A stretch of 5,999 bases of DNA from Candidatus Latescibacterota bacterium (GCA_012961925.1 DTYK01000210.1:1-5999), one strand, 5' to 3'. Shown: positions 1-5,865, counted from the first letter of the stretch. Notes: generated by a model from the letters alone, not told the origin. Made by a program: numbers and translations.

Positions 1-371
1 CCGAAGATCCCATGTGGAAAGGGCCAATGGACGTGGAGAATATCAAATCTCTCCCGATGACAATACCTGATAATATCTATGACTCCAAAGAGGATGTAAA
101 ATATCGCCACAAATATGTAGAGAGGGTTCTTCCTGAGCTTGTTGGGTGCACCCTCGTCGTGGGTCAGGTTCTCCCATCGTCTGAAAAAATACCTGAACCT
201 GTGTACAGATATCCCGGATATCTCCTGATCCCGCAGGCCCTTAAAGGCAGGGGCAAAAACCTTGACTTCCAGCCCTTTTTCCTTTAGACGTCTTATACAC
301 TGGAGAAGCCATGGAACCTCAGGGTCATCCAGAGCCCTCGGGAAGGTCGAAACGATGTGACAGACATTCAA
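1..371 (-). CDS. Glycosyltransferase family 4-like protein, N-terminal part (cut by left edge)
   Basis: The minus strand is open from about 416 to the left edge, so only the N-terminal ~123 residues are present. The translation starts (M)NVCHIVSTFPRALDDPEVPW, continues with an amphipathic LLQCIRRLKEKGLEVKVFAP segment, and reaches FDILHVHWPFPHG near the edge. This is the usual GT4 (GT-B fold) N-terminal pattern: a first beta strand, a helix that 'keeps rivals out' of the loop, a 'G.EVKVFAP' second strand, and a later D-(I/V)-hydrophobic-H-x-H strand end. The family transfers sugars from nucleotide-sugar donors onto lipid or glycan acceptors, usually at the cytoplasmic membrane face. No ATG fits the frame. 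I chose TTG at 371 because AAGGGA lies 9 nt upstream. A TTG at 416 would add 15 residues but has no good ribosome-binding site. The gene begins just after the GT39-like gene ends (stop at 424-426), so it is probably the last visible member of the same operon. The donor-binding C-terminal domain lies outside the window, so sugar specificity cannot be judged. Confidence 0.8.
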   Translation of the reverse strand, partial: MNVCHIVSTFPRALDDPEVPWLLQCIRRLKEKGLEVKVFAPAFKGLRDQEISGISVHRFRYFFRRWENLTHDEGAPNKLRKNPLYIFVAIFYILFGVIDIIRYCHRERFDILHVHWPFPHGIF

Positions 372-423
372 ACTATCACTTCCCTTAACTGCCTTTGGAG
401 AGCATGTAGTCTTCAACCGTTGG

Positions 424-2010
424 TCAGGAGCGTATGAATTTGAGAACATAGGTCGGCGGGTCATCCACGAAGAACACCACCTTGAACCTGTCCAGATGGG
501 TCCTGATAGCAGGGATCAGATACCGGGGGGTTGAACCGAAGCCAAGCTGCTCAACCACAACGTAGTCTACACCATCCCGCTCCATCCGTCCAACTACGAG
601 ATCAGGGTCCTCTGAAAAAGCATAACCTACTGTTTTTCTGTGGGATGTTAAATACATCAGAAGCTTCTTTCGGCAGGAGATAATGCTATCAGGGGCGGTG
701 TTCCTTCTTATCCATTCGGCTGCTACAAAATAGTTTTTCCAGTTTGGGGGATAATCTGCTGTTCGCTTCTTTAAGGTCAAGATACCACTGATGTTGGACG
801 ACAATAAGATTATGATTAGCACCGAAAGAATCGAAAACAGAGCGACGGGTGGAACTTTTAATCGGCGGAAGAGCAGAGTCAGGCCCTGGAAGAAGAACAG
901 CAGCAGAAGAGGGATAACAGGAACGATGAACCTCAGGTAAGACCAGACCGAAGGCCAAAGCAGGCAGATCCCGAAGAAGAATAGGAGATAGATCGGTACC
1001 ACACTTTTTCGTTCCAGTAAGGAGCTGATGAGACCATAGAGTATTATTCCGATAAGCGGGATAGCAACCAACCACATTGTTTTCAATAGCTTTAGCGCAG
1101 AGATTATGTTGTAGTATGTGGGGAGGATTACGCGGGGTATTTCCCTCATGAGATAGATATTGAGGTTGGTCTTAATACGATCGATGAGATCCCCGACGCC
1201 CATGCGACCAAGATCAGGATGATAGGGGTTGATAAGGACAAGTTGCCTTAGATAGCTATTTCCGCCAAGGTAGGTGTTTCTCAAATACCAGGGAAGCGCC
1301 AAGGCGATAGCGGCTACCATCACAAAGAGGGCCTTTTTGTAGTCTTTCCTCAGCAGGAAAAAGGCTACCGCACCTAAGATCAAAGAAATGCCCACTGACC
1401 TCACATAATAGGAGAACATCAAGATCAATAAGGTGCTTATGAGCCAACGGCTTGTAAAGATCCGTGGCAAGGGCTGAGCTCTCTCGAACAGAAAGAGGGC
1501 TAAGAGAGAGAAGAACAAATAGGGTATCTCAGACATAATCTGATGGGAGAAGTCCAGCAGGTGGGGACTAATGCCAGAGAATAACATAATAGCGAAAGCC
1601 GGAAGGACGCCGACATGCCTCTTTGCCAGAAGATAAACAACCGGAAGGGAAGAGAGGAAGAATAACACCACCATTACCTTCATGGCAATATAATTACCTG
1701 GGGAGATAAACTCGATTAGGGCAAGCAATAGAGGAAATCCAAATGGGTATTTCGTGCTGGGCGTTGGGTTCGGACTGTTTATATATTTCATTCCATAACC
1801 CGTAACAATGGACTTAGCGAGGATAATGAACTCCGCATTGTCACCGCTTATGGACATCTTTGGATCAAACACAAAGATGCACAGGATCATGCTGACGAGC
1901 AGAACTGCAGCCACCACGGCCCTTTCTGCCCTTATACGTCTGCCACTGGATAACCGGAGGGTCCTTTCGACCTTGGGTTTCGGTTTGCTCCTTTTGCCCT
2001 TCTTCCCCAT
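424..2010 (-). CDS. GT39/ArnT-like multi-spanning membrane glycosyltransferase (PMT_2 type)
   Basis: This is a 528-residue integral membrane protein. A basic cytoplasmic N-terminus (residues 1-30, rich in K/R) is followed by about 11-12 hydrophobic segments, roughly at 31-50, 91-128, 134-176, 188-243, 310-330, 337-381 and 386-405, then a soluble C-terminal domain (about 415-528). Marks of the PMT_2/ArnT superfamily are ISGDNAEF (D57, E60) in the first extracytoplasmic loop, where the family has its catalytic acidic residue; KYPFGFP (87-93); SEIPY (160-164); R204 in a membrane helix; LPWYLRN (239-245); and YLRFIVPVIPLLLLF at about 358-372, like the family's 'RYLLPLLPLL' helix. Family members move a sugar from a polyprenyl-phosphate donor to a lipid, glycan or protein acceptor on the outer membrane face; donor and acceptor cannot be read here. 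It lies 73 nt behind a GT2 gene that could make such a donor. The start at 2010 is the first ATG, but its Shine-Dalgarno site is weak and the upstream gap folds into a hairpin. Length is in the normal range for the family. Confidence 0.85.
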   Translation of the reverse strand: MGKKGKRSKPKPKVERTLRLSSGRRIRAERAVVAAVLLVSMILCIFVFDPKMSISGDNAEFIILAKSIVTGYGMKYINSPNPTPSTKYPFGFPLLLALIEFISPGNYIAMKVMVVLFFLSSLPVVYLLAKRHVGVLPAFAIMLFSGISPHLLDFSHQIMSEIPYLFFSLLALFLFERAQPLPRIFTSRWLISTLLILMFSYYVRSVGISLILGAVAFFLLRKDYKKALFVMVAAIALALPWYLRNTYLGGNSYLRQLVLINPYHPDLGRMGVGDLIDRIKTNLNIYLMREIPRVILPTYYNIISALKLLKTMWLVAIPLIGIILYGLISSLLERKSVVPIYLLFFFGICLLWPSVWSYLRFIVPVIPLLLLFFFQGLTLLFRRLKVPPVALFSILSVLIIILLSSNISGILTLKKRTADYPPNWKNYFVAAEWIRRNTAPDSIISCRKKLLMYLTSHRKTVGYAFSEDPDLVVGRMERDGVDYVVVEQLGFGSTPRYLIPAIRTHLDRFKVVFFVDDPPTYVLKFIRS

Positions 2011-2025
2011 AATGTTTTTATCTCA

Positions 2026-2083
2026 GTCCCCTTTGGCCTTGAGATTAATCACCGTACAATACAAAGGCCGATAAAAGGAGGAC
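2026..2083 (-). other. Intercistronic 15-bp hairpin between the GT2 and GT39-like genes
   Basis: The spacer holds a nested inverted repeat. In plus coordinates 2026-2040 (GTCCCCTTTGGCCTT) pairs with 2064-2069 (AAGGCC) and 2074-2083 (AAAGGAGGAC). One base is bulged and four bases (2070-2073) separate the two arms on one side; the loop is 23 nt. In the minus-strand transcript the first arm begins directly after the GT2 stop codon and reads GTCCTCCTTT. It pairs with AAAGGGGAC, the only purine-rich stretch ahead of the GT39-like start, about 15 nt from the ATG. No U-tract follows, so this is not an intrinsic terminator. It could limit translation of the membrane protein or act as a processing or stability element. 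The pairing is visible; the role is inference. Confidence 0.5.
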
Positions 2084-2773
2084 TCAGTCTGCTAATCTGT
2101 ACCTGATTATGGCCCACACTGCACGAAATCCGTCTTTCCATGTGATCTTCTTCCCCTCTTCGTATCCTCTACCGGTATAAGTGATGGGGATCTCATAGAC
2201 CCTGTAACCCCGCTTCAACAGCTTAGCAGTCACTTCCACCTCAAAATCAAAGGTGGAAGACCGTATGTCGAGCGAACGGAGCACATCGGCACGAAAGACC
2301 TTAAAGCCGGTCTCCATATCGGTAAGGATGGTGTTATAGAGCATATTACAAAGGAGAGTGAGGAGCTTGTTGGCTGCATAATGCCAGAACAAAAAACAAC
2401 GGTGTGGACCGAGGAAACGACTTCCATATACGGCATCTGCATAACCATCCTCGATTAACTTCACAGCTACCGGATAGTCTTCCGGATGGTACTCGAGATC
2501 CGCATCTTGGATGACGATTATCTCCCCAACCGCTTGATCCAGCCCCGTTCGAACGGCAGCCCCTTTACCCCTGTTCTTTTCGTGAAACAGAGCTTGGATG
2601 CCATGTTGCCGGTTGTCCTGTACAACCTTCTCAAGGATTTCACGCGTCCCGTCAGTGGAACCATCGTCAACGACTATAACCTCAGCGTTAGGGTAGAGAT
2701 GTGAGATATGCCCTATGACCTCAGCAATAGTGCCAACCTCGTTGTAGACAGGAATGACAATTGAAGTCTTCAT
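2084..2773 (-). CDS. GT2 glycosyltransferase, polyprenyl-phosphate-sugar synthase-like (DPM1 type)
   Basis: This is a complete 229-residue soluble GT-A enzyme starting MKTSIVIPVYNE, the standard GT2 first strand. Visible motifs in order: VVDDGSTDGT (34-43), nucleotide binding; EKNRGKGAAVRTGL (65-78); QDADLEYHPEDY (89-100), carrying the DxD metal site D90/D92; YGSRF (116-120); TDMETGFKVFR (151-161), the acceptor-side region; and FDFEVEVTAKLLKRGYRVYEIPI (175-197), followed by GRGYEEGKKITWKDG (201-215). This set, with no C-terminal membrane helices, is typical of compact dolichol/undecaprenyl-phosphate mannose or glucose synthase-like proteins. These move a sugar from GDP- or UDP-sugar to a polyprenyl phosphate at the inner membrane face. 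The exact sugar is not readable. The gene starts 16 nt after the hisB stop, with GAGAGG almost touching the ATG, which suggests translational coupling to hisB. The next gene is a GT39-like transferase that could use its product. Confidence 0.88.
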   Translation of the reverse strand: MKTSIVIPVYNEVGTIAEVIGHISHLYPNAEVIVVDDGSTDGTREILEKVVQDNRQHGIQALFHEKNRGKGAAVRTGLDQAVGEIIVIQDADLEYHPEDYPVAVKLIEDGYADAVYGSRFLGPHRCFLFWHYAANKLLTLLCNMLYNTILTDMETGFKVFRADVLRSLDIRSSTFDFEVEVTAKLLKRGYRVYEIPITYTGRGYEEGKKITWKDGFRAVWAIIRYRLAD

Positions 2774-2789
2774 ACCTCTCAGGGATCAA

Positions 2790-3383
2790 TTAAAGCATCC
2801 CCTTTGTGGAGAGTACCCCTTTTAACCTCTTGTCCAGCGAAGATGCCTGGTCCAAGGCCCGGCCAAAGGCCTTAAAGATCGCCTCCAGATTGTGGTGTCC
2901 ATTGGTGCCTCGCAGTAGATCGATGTGGAGGTTCATCTTCGAATTGTCAACTACTGCCCTGAAGAACTCCTGCGCCAGCTCAGTCTCAAACTCCCCCACT
3001 CTCTCCATCTTCAAATCAGCATTGAACATCAGGTAAGATCTGCCCGATAGATCTATCACAACCCTGGCAAGAGACTGATCCATAGGCACATAGCTCGTCC
3101 CATACCTTGTGATGCCGGTCCTGTCGCCAAGGGCCTGGTCGATCGCCCCCCCCAGACATATCCCTACGTCCTCCACGCAGTGATGGGTATCAACTCCAAG
3201 GTCACACCCGCAGGAGACCTCCAGGTCAAAGAAACCATGTCGTGCAAAAAGCGACAAAAGGTGATCGAAGAAGCCGATTCCCGTCTTCACCTGGTATTGA
3301 CCGCTTCCGTCCAGGGTCAATTTAAGCTCAATTCGGGTCTCGGTGGTTGCCCTTTCGATTTGTCCTCGCCTTTTCTCGGTCAT
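2790..3383 (-). CDS. hisB: Imidazoleglycerol-phosphate dehydratase
   Basis: This is a complete monofunctional IGPD of 197 residues, the usual length for the family. It dehydrates D-erythro-imidazole-glycerol phosphate to imidazole-acetol phosphate, the sixth step of histidine synthesis, in the cytoplasm. The family assembles as a 24-mer with di-manganese sites built from repeated histidine motifs. All are visible: GFFDHLLSLFARHG (37-50, H41 and H49), DTHHCVEDVGICLGGA (65-80, with H67, H68, E71, D72), GTNGHHNLEAIFKAFGRAL (159-177, with H163, H164, E167) and the conserved C-terminal STKGML. There is no HAD-type phosphatase domain, so it is not the fused HisB of enterobacteria. The ATG at 3383 has a GGGGG site 6 nt upstream. 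It lies 2 nt after a 28-codon ORF and 16 nt ahead of the GT2 gene. No other his gene is in the window. Its neighbours are glycosyltransferases, so it either ends a his cluster dispersed elsewhere or stands alone. Confidence 0.97.
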   Translation of the reverse strand: MTEKRRGQIERATTETRIELKLTLDGSGQYQVKTGIGFFDHLLSLFARHGFFDLEVSCGCDLGVDTHHCVEDVGICLGGAIDQALGDRTGITRYGTSYVPMDQSLARVVIDLSGRSYLMFNADLKMERVGEFETELAQEFFRAVVDNSKMNLHIDLLRGTNGHHNLEAIFKAFGRALDQASSLDKRLKGVLSTKGML

Positions 3384-3385
3384 CT

Positions 3386-3472
3386 CTACCCCCTGAACAG
3401 GATGGTCAGGCTATGCTCACCCCTGGTGTGATAATGCTCCCTGAGATCAGATTGAATCCCCTTCCAATACAA
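3386..3472 (-). CDS. Candidate 28-residue ORF translationally coupled to hisB (leader peptide or small protein)
   Basis: A short reading frame starts with TTG at 3472, exactly 5 nt after a perfect AGGAGG site (plus 3478-3483), the second-best initiation signal in the window. It encodes (M)YWKGIQSDLREHYHTRGE then HSLTILFRG, and stops with TAG (3386-3388). Only two bases separate this stop from the hisB ATG, and the ORF's last codons overlap the hisB ribosome-binding site (GGGGG). Ribosomes reading it would therefore end on the hisB start. An in-frame TAG lies just upstream of the ribosome-binding site, so the frame cannot be much longer. Three of 28 residues are His (H13, H15, H20). That is more than expected by chance but far from the His run of enterobacterial hisL. 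I do not recognise the peptide. A coupling or leader role is inferred from position; chance remains possible. Confidence 0.4.
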   Translation of the reverse strand: MYWKGIQSDLREHYHTRGEHSLTILFRG

Positions 3473-3636
3473 CTTATCCTCCTAAAGATCTCATCCAGAT
3501 CCCTTCAATCTTTACTATCCGTTATTCAATGGCAACTTTCCTCCGACCTTAGGGAGTTCACCCTTCAGCATATCGTCACGCCAAGGTTTGATGAAATGCC
3601 GAAGCATTAACTCCGATGTGAAATCAGACGGAGAAA

Positions 3637-3668
3637 GGGGAACCAGCACTGTTGATCGCTGGCTCCCC
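3637..3668 (-). terminator. Probable intrinsic terminator of the Gfo/Idh dehydrogenase gene
   Basis: Starting 8 nt after the dehydrogenase stop codon, the minus strand reads GGGGAGCCAGC, a 10-nt loop, then GCTGGTTCCCC. This makes an 11-bp GC-rich stem with one G-U pair, followed by TTTCTCC (plus 3630-3636). The stem is strong but the U-tract is short and interrupted, so release may be partial. Its position between the dehydrogenase stop and the 250-nt spacer ahead of hisB fits the end of a monocistronic unit. The stretch 3389-3636 holds no gene of clear identity beyond the short ORF at 3386-3472, and I found no convincing -35/-10 pair for hisB there. Confidence 0.7.
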
Positions 3669-3676
3669 CCTCCAGT

Positions 3677-4837
3677 TCATAATTCCGACACCTTGACCCA
3701 GCTTCTCTCCTCCACAGATTTCGAGACCGCCTCCAGTACAGCCTGGCATTTTACACCATCGGCAAAGCTCGGGCTAGGCATCCGGTCACCAGCGATCGCG
3801 TCCATGAGGTCTTTAACCTCGTGGATGAAGGTGTGTTCCCAACCGATTATGTGTCCTGGAGGCCACCAGGCCGAGATGTAAGGATGTACGCCTTCCGTAA
3901 CCAGGATAGTCTTGAATCCCTGGATATGAGGCTCATCCTCCCTGGAGTAGTACTGAAGTTCATCCAATCTCTCAAGGTTAAAGACTATACTCCCCTTGCT
4001 GCCATTTATTTCGAAGCGGTTATGGTTCTTCCTCCCCCCGGCAAATCTGGTCGCCTCAAAGGTCCCGAGGGCACCGTTCGCAAACCTGGCGATGAATAGG
4101 GTTGCGTCGTCCACGGTCACCTCCCCCATCTCCCTACCGGCCTTAGCGCCCAGAGCTTCATCAGTAGCCGTCACCAGCGGTCTCCTTTTGATGAAGGTCT
4201 CGGCCGTCCCAACAACCTCGGATATATCTCCCACCAGATAATGTGCAAGGTCGATGATATGGGCGTTAAGGTCCCCGTGCGGACCTGACCCCGCCTTCTC
4301 CTTTTGTAACCGCCAGACCAGAGGGAAATCCGGGTCCATGATCCAGTCTTGCAGATAAACGGCTCGCCAGTGGTAGACCTTCCCTATCCTGCCCTCATCG
4401 ATCAGCCGTTTCGCCAGCCCCACGGCCGGGACCCTCCGATAGTTGAAGGCCACCATGTGTTTGACTTTCGCCTCTTCTGCCGCCTGCAGCATCTCTCTTG
4501 CCTGAGCCAGGTTATTGGCGAGAGGCTTCTCGCAGAAGATGTGCTTCCCAGCCTCTGCTGCAGCCACAGCTATCTCCCTGTGGGTATCACCGGGAGTTGA
4601 GATATCAACCAGGTCGATATCATCCCTCTTTATAAGCCTCTCCCACGAGGTCTCATAACCCTCCCAGCCGAACCTTATCGCTGCCTGCGCCACTGCGTTC
4701 TCCCTCCTGCCGCAGATAGCCTTCATCACAGGCACAGCGTCAAGGTCGAAGAACATCGATACATCCCTGTAAGCATGGCTGTGGGCCTTGCCCATAAACT
4801 GATAGCCGATCAAGCCGACCCTTACCTCTTTAGCCAT
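3677..4837 (-). CDS. Gfo/Idh/MocA family NAD(P)-dependent sugar/polyol dehydrogenase
   Basis: This is a 386-residue cytoplasmic oxidoreductase. The N-terminal Rossmann domain begins VRVGLIGYQFMGKAHSHAY (5-23; glycine motif G8/G11/G16). STPGDTH (80-86) and FCEKPLANN (101-109, catalytic-type Lys104 of the EKP motif) follow. Next come FNYRRVPAV (131-139) and the substrate domain signature AGSGPHGDLNAHIID (182-196), whose D189 and H193 match the D-x3-H catalytic pair of inositol 2-dehydrogenase-type enzymes. The C-terminal part is a beta-sheet domain ending GWEHTFIHEVKDLMDAI plus a closing helix. The family oxidises or reduces a hydroxyl of sugars, inositols or anhydrosugars with NAD(P). The GYxFMGxAHS start and the LQDWIxDPxFPLVWRLQKxKAGSG stretch resemble, from memory, actinobacterial levoglucosan dehydrogenase-like proteins, but substrate is not assignable. 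The ATG at 4837 is chosen because AAAGGAGG sits 5 nt upstream; a TTG at 4867 would add 10 residues and include the ribosome-binding site. The gene has its own promoter and terminator. Confidence 0.92.
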   Translation of the reverse strand: MAKEVRVGLIGYQFMGKAHSHAYRDVSMFFDLDAVPVMKAICGRRENAVAQAAIRFGWEGYETSWERLIKRDDIDLVDISTPGDTHREIAVAAAEAGKHIFCEKPLANNLAQAREMLQAAEEAKVKHMVAFNYRRVPAVGLAKRLIDEGRIGKVYHWRAVYLQDWIMDPDFPLVWRLQKEKAGSGPHGDLNAHIIDLAHYLVGDISEVVGTAETFIKRRPLVTATDEALGAKAGREMGEVTVDDATLFIARFANGALGTFEATRFAGGRKNHNRFEINGSKGSIVFNLERLDELQYYSREDEPHIQGFKTILVTEGVHPYISAWWPPGHIIGWEHTFIHEVKDLMDAIAGDRMPSPSFADGVKCQAVLEAVSKSVEERSWVKVSEL

Positions 4838-4842
4838 AACCT

Positions 4843-4850
4843 CCTCCTTT
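4843..4850 (-). promoter_or_regulatory. Strong Shine-Dalgarno site fixing the dehydrogenase start
   Basis: The minus strand reads AAAGGAGGAGGTTATG. The AAAGGAGG core is 5 nt from the ATG at 4837, near-ideal spacing. This argues against the in-frame TTG at 4867, whose extended protein would carry the ribosome-binding site as codons (RKEEV) and which has no such site of its own. Confidence 0.8.
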
Positions 4851-5014
4851 CTATATTCACTTGGCAACCTACATCATGCGATGACTCAGGGTGGGTTCCG
4901 TTTCACTCCACCAACCTGCTCACTTCTTATTTTTGGTTGTTTCGGTGTTCATTACGTATTTCCTGATTATATTAAGATACCATACAAGATGAGATAGAGA
5001 GCATCCTGTGCTAA

Positions 5015-5042
5015 AATATAATCGCTTTCAATTAAATGTCAA
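5015..5042 (-). promoter_or_regulatory. Sigma-70-type promoter for the Gfo/Idh dehydrogenase gene
   Basis: On the minus strand a perfect -35 TTGACA (plus 5037-5042) is followed after 16 bp by TATATT (plus 5015-5020), 5 of 6 matches to TATAAT. The flanks are AT-rich. The start of transcription would fall near 5007, giving a leader of about 170 nt before the ATG at 4837. The promoter lies 31 bp past the stop of the upstream propeller-protein gene, which supports independent transcription of the dehydrogenase. I see no terminator between that stop and the promoter, so some read-through from upstream is possible. The leader (4838-5007) contains only a weak 5-bp hairpin (4890-4894 with 4908-4912) and no riboswitch I can name. 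Confidence 0.7.
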
Positions 5043-5073
5043 CTGTTAAAAAGGCGTGTTTATCGGTCCAAAC

Positions 5074-5823
5074 TCACCATTTCTCCCTTTTAAGGTCGAT
5101 ATCCCATATCTTAAGAAACCCTCCTGAGAACTCGCCGAGGAGCTCGGGTATCCCGTCATCGTCCACATCAAGAAGTCCCAGTCTCTCCCCGAATGGCTCC
5201 GGAGACTGCCACTCGATGTCATGGAACTTGGCGTCAAGAACCCAGCCTGTGTTCAGGACGATCTCTTTCTGCCCATCTCCATCCACATCAGCTATTAGTA
5301 TGTCCTGTGCTTGAAACTCCTCTTCGCTCCTCCATTGTTCAAAGAGGCTCTTGCCGTCATAGACATAGAGATGGGAGTCGGCGCAGAAAATGATCTCCAG
5401 ATATGGGTCTTCGTCCACATCCTCGATGGACATGGAGCTGATATTCGTGAAGAAAGATTCACTGCTTTGCCACATTACTGCGTAGGATCGGAGGTCAAAG
5501 ATAAATATTCTGCCCCTTGAGGTGTATGTAACAAGTTCAAGGAGACTATCAGCATCGATGTCCCGAATAAAGACCTCCGCAATACTGCCCCCCAAGTCCC
5601 TGCTCCTCCACTGTTCCACATAGCCTCTTCCCTTCTTTTTCAGGATGTGGAGATATCCCTGGTTATCACCATAAGCGATCTTCTCCTCTCCTTCCACAAC
5701 ACCGAGAGCTTGAAAAACGGGAAGTGTGCTTGACGAGTCTGAACTGAGTTGGCCCGCGTATCCAGCAGGACCAAACAGACATAGGACGATTGAAAACCAC
5801 AGATCAATACGGCAATGTGCCAT
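5074..5823 (-). CDS. Secreted FG-GAP/VCBS-like beta-propeller protein
   Basis: This is a 249-residue exported protein of unknown partner. Residues 1-23 form a signal peptide: a basic start, hydrophobic WFSIVLCLFG, and likely cleavage after AGYA. The cysteine is not in a lipobox, so it is probably not a lipoprotein. The rest is a tandem repeat of about 41-46 residues. Each repeat has a W-[RQ]-S motif (W72, W118, W164, W205) and an acidic calcium-loop-like motif: IRDIDADSLLELV (86-98), IEDVDEDPYLEII (133-145), IADVDGDGQKEIV (177-189) and LLDVDDDGIPELL (217-229). These match the D-x-D-x-D-G-x-x-E loops of FG-GAP/VCBS (integrin-alpha-like) propellers; only the last two keep the full DxDxDG form. 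The family acts in extracellular binding or adhesion and sometimes carbohydrate binding. AAGGAT 10 nt upstream supports the ATG at 5823. The chain ends exactly at a W that starts the next repeat, so the propeller is short. The ligand cannot be inferred. Confidence 0.82.
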   Translation of the reverse strand: MAHCRIDLWFSIVLCLFGPAGYAGQLSSDSSSTLPVFQALGVVEGEEKIAYGDNQGYLHILKKKGRGYVEQWRSRDLGGSIAEVFIRDIDADSLLELVTYTSRGRIFIFDLRSYAVMWQSSESFFTNISSMSIEDVDEDPYLEIIFCADSHLYVYDGKSLFEQWRSEEEFQAQDILIADVDGDGQKEIVLNTGWVLDAKFHDIEWQSPEPFGERLGLLDVDDDGIPELLGEFSGGFLKIWDIDLKREKW

Positions 5824-5856
5824 AGAACCATCATCCTTTTTCAGAATTTCAGATCG

Positions 5857-5865
5857 ATTTTAACA
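5857..5865 (-). promoter_or_regulatory. Candidate extended -10 promoter of the propeller-protein gene
   Basis: The minus strand reads TGTTAAAAT: a TGn extension followed by TAAAAT, 5 of 6 matches to the -10 consensus. Transcription would start near 5850, about 27 nt before the ATG, with the AAGGAT ribosome-binding site inside this short leader. No good -35 lies upstream, which is usual for extended -10 promoters. A weaker alternative is TTGCAA-17-CATTAT at plus 5913-5941. The rest of 5866-5999 holds no coding frame I can support. Confidence 0.35.

Noticed and set aside
12..287. 91-residue plus-strand ORF at the left edge
   Set aside because: It overlaps, antisense, the minus-strand GT4 N-terminal frame, which has clear family motifs. 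The plus-strand protein shows none and has no supporting ribosome-binding site.
689..1075. 128-residue minus-strand ORF inside the GT39-like gene
   Set aside because: It is an out-of-frame shadow of a gene with continuous family motifs and membrane helices; its composition is not protein-like.
4838..4867. Upstream TTG start that would extend the dehydrogenase by 10 residues
   Set aside because: The added codons are the ribosome-binding site of the ATG at 4837, and the Rossmann fold begins normally from that ATG.
4890..4912. GGTGG/CCACC hairpin in the dehydrogenase leader, considered as a T-box-like element
   Set aside because: The stem has only 5 bp, the conserved T-box sequence is absent, and there is no terminator/antiterminator pair in the leader.
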